Assembly (NCBI GenBank): GCA_009760855.2
Contig: WPIO01000003.1
Span: forward strand, 8,640,001-8,704,000
DNA: 64,000 nt
Source of the DNA: Cristatella mucedo
Taxonomy: Eukaryota; Bryozoa; Phylactolaemata; Cristatellidae
Direction: 5' to 3'
Shown here: one piece after another, positions 1 to 9,395 of the stretch
Layout of the letters: every line of letters begins with the position of its first letter
Numbering within the stretch: position 1 is the first letter of the stretch
Notes under the pieces: generated by a model
Database searches by the model: none
Seen by the model: the letters and a program-made list of their open reading frames with translations, nothing else
What the model was told of the DNA's origin: nothing
Position numbers and translations under genes: made by a program

Positions 1-2041
1 TGCAAATGCAATGATGCCAAATAGTATACAAGAGATTGCTCTTACCATTTGATGATAATATACTCAGCTCCAAGTGTTTTCAGAATTCATAATTTAATAA
101 CTTCTTGCACCTTAAACGACCGACTTTTACACGTTCAGGCACCAATGTTCTGGCGGGTCAACTGGATCCTAGTTTCTATGTCATATATTAGAGCTTTTGT
201 ACTTAAGGCGTCAATGACAACTGATAATGCTAGCATCTTAAATCAATACATAATCAATTGATTATGATAAACTAGCAGGCTACTGCTCTACACTAAAAAA
301 ATATAATTCATTTTCATAGCACCCTAAGAGAACTTAACACAAAGGAAACTCTCTAGCTATGCTCACTTTGTTCATACAGTCTGCATTATAAAAAAATGCC
401 CAATTAGTCTGAAATTTAGAGGTTATCAGTGCCTGGAAAATATTTGCAGTCGCAGATGCATGTAAGTTGGCTCGTGAATTTTCAAAGAGCCGGCGAATAC
501 CCTAATCGCTTCACATAAGTTTACAAGCACAGCCGGAGGCTGACAGGCCACACCCGATATACCGACCCACATAGAGTATTATCACGATGCACCTCACTAT
601 TTGATCTGCGTGATCAGATCCGCTAATAGCCTGAACTTAAGACAAAATCTCGCATGAGTAGACCGCATATCCCTTATGACATCAACACGACTCAATAGTG
701 AACACGGGAGAAATTGGCGAGATAAATTAGTGAAACTTCACAAGAAGAACACGAGCTCACTTACTAAACGACAACCTTAGTTCGACGACAGCAAAAATTC
801 AGTGCTAACTTCCGCCAGAAAATGACAGGAACTTGTGCTCCTATCTCTTTCTCACATCATACAGTTCGTACCATAATCTCAGCATTCCTGAGACAGTGAT
901 TTGGCGCATTCGGATCGGAAGCCGCGAGAAAACCGGAAGAATTAGGAAACTATTATTACCGTGGAGTAACAACAGAAACAACAGACCATTCTCAGAAAAT
1001 TTTCAAAAACCTGAATGGTTAAGAGCCCGATTTGAGCAGACTATTTCACGTAGGTCAGGCTCCATATCAGTACCATCGCCCAGGGTTCTTTGCGAACCTA
1101 CACAAGAAGAAAGCAGTCGCTCGTGGAGACGCTACCTTAAGCAAAATTTTCAGATCATAGGAGCTAAGATGACCACAAATCCATTCAGATGTTGAGCTGA
1201 TTTAAAGCACTTCATCTAACAATATAAGTAACTAGCTGTATCTTTGTAAAAGCAAACCTTGCATATGCCAAGTTTGTCGCTACATGCAATTTAGGGCCGT
1301 GGGCGAACGGTTGGCTGGTAAAACGGTTATATTAAACAAAGAATATAATGACAGGCCGAGGCTATTTCCTTGCTTAAATATGCACACAGTCAAAGAAGAA
1401 GATGAAAGCCTTAACAGATTGCTGCAGCTGATGGGATAATGTCTGAGCGACATACCTGAGACGGAAACGCGAGGTTGGAGATCGGTCTTTTGTAATGCCT
1501 CTACGGTGGCTAGTGTATACCAAAATATCAAACCAATGCGAGAAGAGCTCATCGCAAGCGTTATCCACATGCCTTTTCAATAATTCTAGGTACGTGAGTT
1601 GTAGTAGGTAGGAGTGATCAAGCGAAAAGAAATCCAAGGCGAACCACGAGACACAAGCAGACGGTTGGATAATAAAGTAGCGAAGCTATTTTTTCTTTCC
1701 TTACATTCTAAATAGAAATACTAGCATATTCCTAATTCAAAAAATTACAATGTTATCTTAAGAGAATCACAAGAAGTCAACAAAAATTGCTTTAAAGAGT
1801 AGAGCTGTTTGCTTCCGGCAGGGGTCTCATGTCCCATAGATATGTATAATTGCAATGACCAATGGGTATTCCATAGATGCAGCCTGTGCCCTATGGTTAC
1901 TGCCTCCGGTTTGGATTGCAATTAGTTGAGCAATGTAAAAAATCTATAACTTATCGCAATTGTAGTACAGTTTTATTTATTGACAACTAAATGAGTCTTT
2001 CTAGGAGTGCAATTCCTAGAGCCCAATTGTTGAGACTTAAT
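1..2041. other. No gene recognised
   Basis: I see no convincing exon, RNA gene or intact element here. Around 305-350 there is a short match to the 3' tail of the SINE-B family in reverse orientation (a TATAGC-ACCCTAAGAGAACTTAA-like string), too short to call alone. Open frames at 833-1195 and 1280-1637 have no recognisable motif and are probably chance. Confidence 0.5.
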
Positions 2042-2171
2042 GTTATAAATGTGACATGACCATTAAAATGGTTCAGAAATAATTATATGTTCTACATTTG
2101 TTGCTATTATAATTCAAATTGTTTTCTCAAAGAAAACCCCAAACGTAGTGCCCCATCATATTTTCGTTATA
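2042..2171 (-). pseudogene. C-terminal fragment of a repeat-associated ORF family
   Basis: This 130-base stretch is about 85-90% identical, in direct orientation, to 3319-3448. On the minus strand it reads YNENMMGHYVWGF followed by a stop. That matches the end of the same ORF family seen more fully at 3319-4265 and 37484-38640. Its upstream coding part is missing because LINE-B sequence begins immediately next to it at 2172. I recognise the protein as a dispersed family found in many invertebrate genomes but cannot assign it to a named transposon class. Confidence 0.55.
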
Positions 2172-3024
2172 GGTGATGCTGTTGTGCGACCATCACCACG
2201 TGCTCGAAATTTAGGTGTCATTTTCGACAGCTGCCTAAATTTTAAAAACCATTTAGAAGACTGCTTCTACAGCTAGCCATCACGTCCGATTCCTATCCAA
2301 GATTAGGAGCTGTCTTCCACAGTGGCTTGCAAATTTGTTTCACTAGCTCCTTAGTGCTGTCTCGGCTTGATTATTGTAATTCCGTTTTGGTTGGGCTACC
2401 AAAAAGGCAGCTAAGCCACTGAAGTTGACTATGAATATGGCTGCTAGGCTAGTTTCAAGTCCCAGAGGTTTGAGCTCGTGTCTCTTTTGCCGAAAGAGCT
2501 AGGATGGATGCTGGTTGAGCAACGGATACAGAGCAAAGTTCTTACGCTGACCCACAGGGCCCGCCACGGCTTGGCTCCTTCGTACCTAGCTGAACTGCTG
2601 CACCAGTTTCAGCCTCTTCGCGCCCTCAGGTCCTGTGTGGACAATAAATTAGCCGTTCCATTTCTGCGCTTAAAGACCGTTGGCGACAGAAGCTTTAGCT
2701 CTGCAGGTCCTAGACTGTGGAGCTCGCTTCCACAATTTTTACGAAACGACAACTACTCTCCTGCTGCCGCCGACTATAGCTCATCCTTTTCAGTGGTCCT
2801 GAGCTGCTACTTCCACGCTACTCCTTACCTCAACTGCTCTCCTGACTCAGCTACGCTTCCCACTTTCTCTTTGCGGCGCGAGACGAAGTCTGTTGGCTAC
2901 CGAATGCGTGCCGAAAGCCGCTTAGGATGTGAGTTCACAAAACAAAACTCTCCTGGGTGACGCCCACATAGTCTTAATGGCTTTGTGGAGTTACAGACGG
3001 AGATACATACATCCATACATCAAT
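2172..3024 (+). mobile_element. LINE-B copy, 5' truncated (RT C-terminal part and 3' end)
   Basis: The sequence encodes a degenerate end of a CR1/L2-type ORF2: an [11 protein letters not shown] motif near 2205, then HRARHGLAPSYLAELL and [17 protein letters not shown] in the frame of 2478-2960. These are the usual motifs of the region C-terminal to the reverse transcriptase. The 3' end carries CCACATAGTCTTAATGG and ACAGACGGAGATACAT followed by (ACATC)-like repeats, shared with copies at 10010-10990, 16805-17385 and 63415-63812. Frameshifts and stops make it dead. Confidence 0.8.
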
Positions 3025-3318
3025 CCCGCCTGGAATACGTAAGCACGTGGAGGGCTTATTGAATTAATTTAGTACAGTAATCGGAATCAGCATTAGTTGC
3101 TATCGATGATTAGATCTGTGTGGTATCATATGGACGTTCAAATCCAACTGGCGAGGGCGTTAGCCTCCTGCTAAAGCAACCGGTAAGCCAAACAATTAGG
3201 ATCCCACAATTGAAGACCTCCATCAATGCCCGTTGCTGGCAGCCTGTCAGCAGGCCAGAGACACATTTAGCCAGAAAGAATAGCAAATGAATAAAAAATA
3301 ATATGCATGTAATTTCAA

Positions 3319-4265
3319 GTTATAAATGTGACATGACCATTAAAAAGGTTCAGAAATGATTATATGTTTTACATTTGTTGCTACCATAACGCAAATTTTT
3401 TTCTCAATGAAACCCCCAAACGTAGCACCGCATCATACTTTCGTTATACTGTCTATGATACCGACTATAAAAGTCCAGTATATCCTGCTGAATGGGCATG
3501 CTTTACTCCTCCGAGTAAGCTCCCACGTTCTCATTAAATCTTCCAAAATGAGCATCCAGTAAATGGACTTCAAGGAACATTTTGCAGCCAATTTTAACCA
3601 AGCACTTGATGAAAGCCTGAACCGGTGGCTCAAATTTTGGAGCCTAGTAATTGCCGAAAAAAGCTGTGTTCTAAGCCACATCCTCCGTCCTGTTTGTTCA
3701 GCTTTCTAGTGAATTCATATACTTGAAAACTGCTAACCAATTGTCAAGAGCCGTGTAAAATTTCGCGATGAGGCCTACCTTGATGTGCAGTGATGGCATC
3801 AGTACCGCCCGAGGGCATCACTACCAGCCGCTCCCCCTTGATGTCGCATTGTCCGTCAGAAAACTCATTCTTCTGTAGCCAGTCCCCCTTTTTTATCTTA
3901 GCATAGGCAATAAAAATAAGGAAACTTCGCGAAAAGGTCTTGGAGGCCCACCAGGAATGACACGGTTTTAAGATCTCCAATGACATACCAGCCATATTGC
4001 CATATTTAAGGTAATTGGCGACTTATCGACACTGGTGTAGTCCTTGTGAAGGTTCGCAGAGTGAGCAACGAGGAGAGGTGGGTACATGTTGCCGTTATGA
4101 AGCATCGAGGCTTTGAGGTTCCCTGGACATGATTTGACCAAGGTCTCTGACCAGATCGTCGAAGTCTTTCTGGTCAGGAAATTATGTTTATCTCTCTTTG
4201 GCCGCATCTGTGAAATTGGAATCTGGATCTGCAACCTCTTTCTCGCTGTCTTACTAATTGCTCTC
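3319..4265 (-). pseudogene. Decayed repeat-associated ORF (LLHNGN / LDAHF / GAYSEE family)
   Basis: Read on the minus strand from 4265 down to 3319, successive frames give DFDDLVRDLGQIM, MLHNGNMYPPLLVAHS, a degenerate GDLK-like stretch, then GCKMFLEVHLLDAHFGRF, NENVGAYSEE, QDILDFYSRYHRQYNESMM and a short tail. This motif order is known to me from a family of mobile-element-associated proteins scattered through animal genomes; I do not know an agreed name or catalytic activity. Several in-frame stops and frameshifts show it is not functional. Its last 130 bases are repeated at 2042-2171, and a second long copy lies on the + strand at 37484-38640. Confidence covers family membership, not function. 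Confidence 0.6.
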
Positions 4266-4389
4266 TCAGGCAGAAGGCTGATTCCTCTCCAAAGGGGAGC
4301 CGGGGAGCTTAGAGCAGTGTTGTACTGGGAAACAGCTGAAGGAATGCATGGAAGCATGATTAGGGTCGTGCTCTTAAATAAAATAAATA

Positions 4390-5228
4390 AATATAAGCCG
4401 ATTTTATTGTTGCAAAAGAGCCTTATTGGCTATTACCACCGCTTGCAGTTGGCAGTAAAGTCACGACTTCGGTGAAGAGCAAGCACCTTACCTCCGGGTC
4501 TATCACGGCCCTTGCTAGTTGGACGTTTAGAAGAGCCCATCTTGCAGAAGTAGCAGTTGCTCGAGTGGTCAGTCGCTTAAAATATTCGAATACCAAAATC
4601 CAGGGCTCTGTTTGTTGCCATGTACCGAGTACAATGTTCGTACCTTGCACCAAGTTTGTCCCCTTGTAAAAGTACCACAATTCTGCAGATTAGAAAATGA
4701 TATTTCATTGATTGCCAAATGCTACGCGAGAAACTTCATCTAGCGAGCAGCATTTGTTTATGCATAACCCTCAAGAGTTCTCTTAGGCTGCGTGTACGCG
4801 TTGAGTCTTGCTCCCTACATGTTTCCATTCTACTTCTGCTGCCCCTGTGCACTATTTCCGTCTTCCTACTGGTCGGAAGTTTACACGGCCAGTCTTCCCT
4901 AAAGTCTTGCTTTCTACTTGTTCCGCCCCAGAGCGATCACCAAAAAATTGCTTTAGAAAGGGATGCAGGAAATAGCCCTCTGCGGTGCACCTTCTGGTGA
5001 ATTTTAAGATTCCGCGAATGCCTGTATCATCAGCCGCTCCATCATTTGACTCCTGTGTGAAGAGCTCGCAGAGTCTCGTAAACAACGGCTCTCGTGGAAC
5101 GCTTCAGTGAATTTGGCGGTCATTTCATCCCCCAAGCTTTTGAAAGCAATGCAGGAGAGTGCCCTTGACGGCGCTGATGATCGGTCGTTTGTTCAGTCTT
5201 GCCCGAGTCTTGGCCAAAAAAGTAGAAC
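4390..5228. other. No gene recognised
   Basis: The stretch has overlapping open frames on both strands (4423-4680 minus, 4719-5000 plus) but no motif I can assign. Around 4890-4925 a reverse-oriented, weak similarity to the repeat found at 5229-5278, 7429-7500 and 24425-24530 may exist. Nothing else is visible. Confidence 0.4.
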
Positions 5229-5278
5229 CACGTTTTGCTGCCGAGTCTTCGTAAAAGTCTTCCCTATGGCTTGAAACG

Positions 5279-5400
5279 TTTCTAGGGCAATTCGGCACAG
5301 GACAATTTGGAGCGGATAATTCGTCGTGGATAATTCGAAGCGGACATTTCGGAGCGGATATTTTGGAGCGGACAATTCGGAGCGGACAATTCGTCGCAGA
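5279..5400. repeat. MULE left terminal inverted repeat with subterminal array
   Basis: About 120 bases contain eight or so imperfect copies of a 15-base GGAGCGGACAATTCG unit. The outermost about 60 bases pair with the reverse complement of 7419 back to 7360 almost base for base, with one indel and scattered mismatches. Such unit arrays are plausible transposase-binding sites; that role is inference. Confidence 0.8.
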
Positions 5401-5576
5401 ATATTTAAAACATATCTATTTGAAATTTAAACGAATTTTTTCATTAATCATGTTTAATAGAACTATGATACCGTATAGAGTAAAGTTTATTTAGCTTACT
5501 ACAAGAAAGTCATAGCAAATACCAGCAACTCTTGCACAAAATCACACTTTTGTAAATTTACCAGTATACTAAATGT

Positions 5577-6985
5577 TAATCCATTAAATTAATGTTGTGA
5601 CTACATCCGTGCAAGTAATCAATTGATGAACAATTTTTGTAATCTAACACAACCGTGCACCATCGACGATCCAGGTCTCGATATTTCTTTTTCCTCAGAG
5701 GAGGATCTTCACCAGCAAGTAGACGTTCGACGACCAGTTGATTTGTGTTCTGTTCCTTCTGAAGTTTTACTATCAACCTCGGCAGAGTTGGGTGAGCAAT
5801 TTGTACTGACCGTGCAAATGCACTGTGCCATCCTTCTACTGCGTTGTACACTGTGCCATCCTTCTACTGCGTTGTTAGTTCGAGGAGTACCGTCGCGCAC
5901 AGCTTGGTAGAAATCCCAGATGTTGGATGAAAACAGAGCAACAGCTCGTTGTCGCCATCGTCGTCGTCTTCCAATGAAAGTGTCTTCGAAGTAGTTGAGT
6001 AGTTGGTCAACTTCTGGAAATGAATCGAGCTCTAGCAGTTCTTCATAAATACGAACTTTATCGTTGTTTGGAACATAAGCCAGAGCGACCAGCATTCGGA
6101 TGTGCATTGCATATTCGGGTTCGGTGTTGTATCTCCCAGCGTATCCATATTCTTGAACTTTACGCCAGATGCATTGTCCAAAATGGAAATGGCAGCCGTG
6201 AATCTGTGGCTGGAAGACGCTTGTGAACGCATTCATTGCTGCTTTTTCAAAGTCGGTTATGACGGTGTGTGGTTGTAATCGAGGTTAAATCTCTTTCAAT
6301 TTCATCCACACAAAGCTGTGTAAGTAGTTTCCGTTTTATTTGGCAGCAAGGCGAAGACGCATGGAATGTTGATGCGCTCACGTGTTCCATGAATAGTGTA
6401 CAGTTGTGTATATTCAGCTGGACTCACTTTAAAAGTTCCGTCGGCTAACCACACTCTGCATCCACTAAGGAGTTGAAGATCTTCCACCGCTGCGAACCAT
6501 TTCAAGTCAATGTCGCAGGAAAGGTCGACCATTCGTCGTAAACTGAAGTTCAGCTGGAAGATTATTGTTGATCTGAGGCGGAAGCTGACGATATCCTCTG
6601 ATGTTGCGTTTAATAGTTTCGGTTTTTGGTACAGTTGCTTGTGCTGCTGGACTCAAATTTTCCATTGCTGCCTGGACAATCTCTGGCTGGTTCTTCTGTT
6701 TCTTCTGCACGTCGTTTAACGGTTGATCGGACTCAAGTTGTTTCAAGTTGATCAGTAGATGCTGCGTGCGAATTTTGAGATGGCGGTTTCATTATCACTC
6801 CATTCGCTGTATGACAGCGACCTTTGCAGAAACGATCGCAGGATCTCCATATCTCTTTCTGTTCAGTTTTCTTTCCATGGGATAAAAATAACCTTCGTAA
6901 ACCAGCATTCGTTTTCCTTTCTCTGATTCTACAAATTCTAAAGCCATTTCTACGAGTCTCCTTACTTAGTTAGGCATATGATAGT
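5577..6985 (-). pseudogene. FLYWCH-MULE transposase, frameshifted remnant
   Basis: On the minus strand the order is: an N-terminal FLYWCH-type zinc finger (start near 6950; WRSCDRFCKGRCHTANG after one frameshift), a Gln-rich linker (6746-6507), the start of the MULE transposase core (CRVWLADGTFKVSP, then PCVFALLPNKTETTY, 6532-6302), then FHFGQCIWRKVQEYG and GTPRTNNAVEGWH (6236-5870), and the tail IAHPTLPRLIVKLQKEQ (to 5577). MULE transposases cut and paste DNA using an acidic triad in this core. A 28-base tandem duplication at 5821-5876 repeats the codons for NAVEGWH and shifts the frame. With the other frameshifts it cannot make an intact enzyme. Confidence 0.85.
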
Positions 6986-7276
6986 TAAAATTTAAATAGA
7001 AAACAAAAACAAAAACAAAAACTATCGAAATAACTAACTACAATCCATAATGTCTCACAGATTATGATGCTGGACTTGCAAGTTTAAAGTTCCAAAGGTG
7101 TCTGTCCCCTGACCTTTTCAGTCATGCTTATATACACTGATCCCCCTAGCTACTATGTATTCACTTATTGTGTAATTAAATGTCTTGGTTAATTGAAAGC
7201 GTCTAGGTTTCAAAACCCTGTACTCACTAATTGAAAGCGTGTTTATACTGCGTTTAAAATAAAAAAAATGAATACA

Positions 7277-7419
7277 TTGCAAATTGTCTGCTCCGAATTG
7301 TCCGCTCCGAATTACCCGTTTTTTTGGTCCCGAATTGTCCACTCCGAATTGTCCTGCGCCGAATTACCCGCGACGAATTGTCCGCTCCGAATTGTCCGGT
7401 ACCGCATTGTCCGGTTACC
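7277..7419. repeat. MULE right terminal inverted repeat with subterminal array
   Basis: Repeated GAATTGTCCGCTCC-like units run up to the right target duplication, in inverse orientation to those at 5279-5400. Variants end in GAATTACCCG or GAATTGTCCGG. Confidence 0.8.
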
Positions 7420-7428
7420 CTTGAAACG

Positions 7429-7934
7429 CCCACAATGTTGGTGAAGTATACGCCGATGGCTCAAGTAGGACAGAAGCAGGTAGGAAGCAAGTCTCTCTGT
7501 GTAAATGCGACTTTACAGTGTTGGTATATGATATGAGGTCCTAAAAGCTTGTCTTGATCCTCCGTAGGCATGCCACGGTATGCTTCGCGTGCCTCACAAA
7601 TCGTAACTGGTGCTTGAACCAAGTAATCTTTCGCGCTTGTCCTGATACATTTTCCACGCAAAAAATATAGCAAAAGTAACTGCTGGTTGCAAGCAACCTC
7701 TTGGTACCATTTCGATCAAATATGATGCCAATTTACTAGTCTATTACTCTGCAATGATATCAACTACAATGTTCGTTTAAGGCGCACGTACAGACGCGAG
7801 TTTATATTATCCGCCCACCCTCTTGATTCGGGTAGCGGCGAAACGCGTGGGATACGTGCAAACCTGACTTCCGCACCGTGCTCAACAGAAAACCCAGCGA
7901 AGTTCAAAATATCAATGTCGTGACCGTGGAAGCA
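7429..7934. other. Repeat flank of the MULE, then unassigned sequence
   Basis: 7429-7500 continues the older repeat into which the MULE inserted (CTCAAGTAGGACAGAAGCAGG also occurs, with one change, at about 24491). From about 7500 to 7934 I recognise no exon or element. Confidence 0.5.
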
Positions 7935-8066
7935 ACGTTTTCTGTCAAACAATACCAATTTTCAATGTATATATATATATCAATATATATATATATATAT
8001 ATACATATACATAGATGTATATATATATATATATATCGAAAGTTGGTATTGTTTGACAGAAAACGT
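7935..8066. repeat. Fold-back 1: 29-bp inverted repeat around an AT-repeat loop
   Basis: Arms at 7935-7963 and 8038-8066 are reverse complements with one mismatch (core TTTTCTGTCAAACAATACCA). The loop of about 74 bases is mostly (TA)n with a TACATATACATAGATG interruption. It could be a fold-back or MITE-like element, or a microsatellite with inverted flanks. Confidence 0.8.
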
Positions 8067-8075
8067 AGAAAATTT

Positions 8076-8240
8076 AGCTCACTGGTTAGCATATTTCAAT
8101 TACTAATATATATATATATATATATTTGTGTGTGTGCATATATATATATACATATATATATATATATTTTAGGCATAAGGGCTGCGAAATATACATTTTG
8201 AACTCATGGAAAGTAATTGAAATCTGCTAACCAGTGAGCT
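8076..8240. repeat. Fold-back 2: 27-bp inverted repeat around an AT-repeat loop
   Basis: Arms at 8076-8102 and 8214-8240 are reverse complements with one mismatch (core AGCTCACTGGTTAGCA). The loop holds (TA)n, TGTGTGTG and more (TA)n. It starts only 10 bases after fold-back 1 and has different arms. Confidence 0.8.
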
Positions 8241-8745
8241 CAACTGAACACAAGACCGATTAACTTAATTAATGAATGCCCTGACGGTTGGGGTCTTAAG
8301 TATCCAGTTCTGTATAGCAGTGTCAAGTGGATATTTGGGTTCCATTGAGAAAGCACTTTAAAAGACGTATTTAAAGAAGCAATGCCATCCGTATCACATA
8401 GTTTGGATTGAGCAAGTAGCAACAGTACGTAAGCTCGCCGAAAGATGAGGACAAATACTGCTTGAGCTGTGAAGTGATCCATCTGTTTTTGTTTGTGCGC
8501 TACACTTGGTTTTGACAGCATATTTTTATTCAGGATGCAGGGCCTATTTTTGATGGAGAAGAGGGTCTCTCTATACTTTGGACTGTTAATCGTGTATTAC
8601 TGATCACACTTAAGCGTCTTACAACCTCTAGCCTCAAGCAAATTTATGAAGCACATTCGTGAGTCTCGCAGATTTTTTTTACAGAGTAGCTCTGAGTTCG
8701 TGCAATGCACTAAAGTTAGGTCTATTTGTGTATAAAGGTGCTGCT
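8241..8745. other. No gene recognised
   Basis: No motif, exon or repeat family could be assigned to this stretch. Confidence 0.5.
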
Positions 8746-8749
8746 TAAC

Positions 8750-8975
8750 GTCTTGGTGAGCCGTGATGGCACACTAGATAAGGTGGCTGCTTTCACGACC
8801 TCGGTCCCGAGGTCCACGACCTCGGTCCCGAGGTCCACGACCTCGGTCCCGAGGTCGTGGGTTCGATTCCTGCGGTGGGCGATTCTATATCGCCACTGCA
8901 AGCGGTGGTGATAGCCGTAAAGGCTCTTCTGTCGCTAAAAAAAAGGCTGTTTAATCAGCTAGGATTTTTTTTCAT
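8750..8975 (+). mobile_element. SINE-A: tRNA-like SINE with triplicated hairpin unit
   Basis: A Pol III B-box-like string GGGTTCGATTCC lies at 8859-8870, preceded by a weaker A-box region (GATGGCACACTAGATAAGG). The tail is GCCGTAAAGGCTCTTCTGTCGCT followed by an A-run. The tail recurs at 58065-58135. Between the boxes a 21-base unit (CACGACCTCGGTCCCGAGGTC) is repeated three times at 8794-8856; each unit contains a perfect ACCTCGG-TCCCGAGGT hairpin. Confidence 0.65.
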
Positions 8976-9132
8976 GGCTCTATTAGTATCGCAATTTTCG
9001 TAGGGGTTAGCGAGCAAGCTTTCCAGGGTCGCGATTTGCTACTACTGGGGTCAAGGTCAAAAACGTGCCGCTCGTAAACCTCCCGCGTGTAAGGTAGACT
9101 TAGGTGGGTTCCTGGCGTAAAGCTAGGCTGCA

Positions 9133-9294
9133 ATGAGCAACTTCGATAGCGTCAAACGTCAGACGCTCTCGTCTGCTGATTTAAGCCGGAAAGGCAGCAT
9201 TGACGAACCCATCGTGGATCTAGTTGCCCACATAAATAAATGTCCGGCATACTTCACCACGAGTTCCTGCTCGGGCCGCGTTGTAATTTTTGAG
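9133..9294 (+). CDS. TYW3: TYW3 exon 1 (residues 1-54)
   Basis: It starts at ATG 9133 and ends at donor GAG|GTAAGG. It holds the SSCSGR motif that characterises the family. The open frame continues to 9483 through the intron, which is not coding. Confidence 0.95.
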
Positions 9295-9349
9295 GTAAGG
9301 CCACGAGCGATGCCGCGTGTTCAGCTTTGGAGAGAGCGAGCGAGCGAGC

Positions 9350-9395
<46 letters not shown>

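Larger units (their letters stand above)
5270..7428 (-). mobile_element. Mutator-like (MULE) DNA transposon with 9-bp TSD
   Basis: The element body is 5279-7419 (about 2.1 kb). It is bounded by a perfect 9-base direct duplication CTTGAAACG at 5270-5278 and 7420-7428; 9 bp is the usual MULE target duplication. Both ends carry inverted repeats built from many copies of a GAATTGTCCGCTCC-like unit. The interior encodes a broken FLYWCH plus MULE transposase on the minus strand. The flanks, joined without the element, align with 24425-24530, a related repeat lacking the insertion, which gives an empty-site comparison inside the window. Confidence 0.88.

Noticed and set aside
4255-4345. A minus-strand YNTALSSPAP string resembling the C-terminus of hAT transposases
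   Set aside because: The expected SAPVERxFS continuation is missing, and the sequence downstream clearly belongs to the GAYSEE-type ORF family.
8859-8870. Possible tRNA gene from a perfect B-box
   Set aside because: No cloverleaf can be formed; the sequence continues into a SINE tail and A-run.
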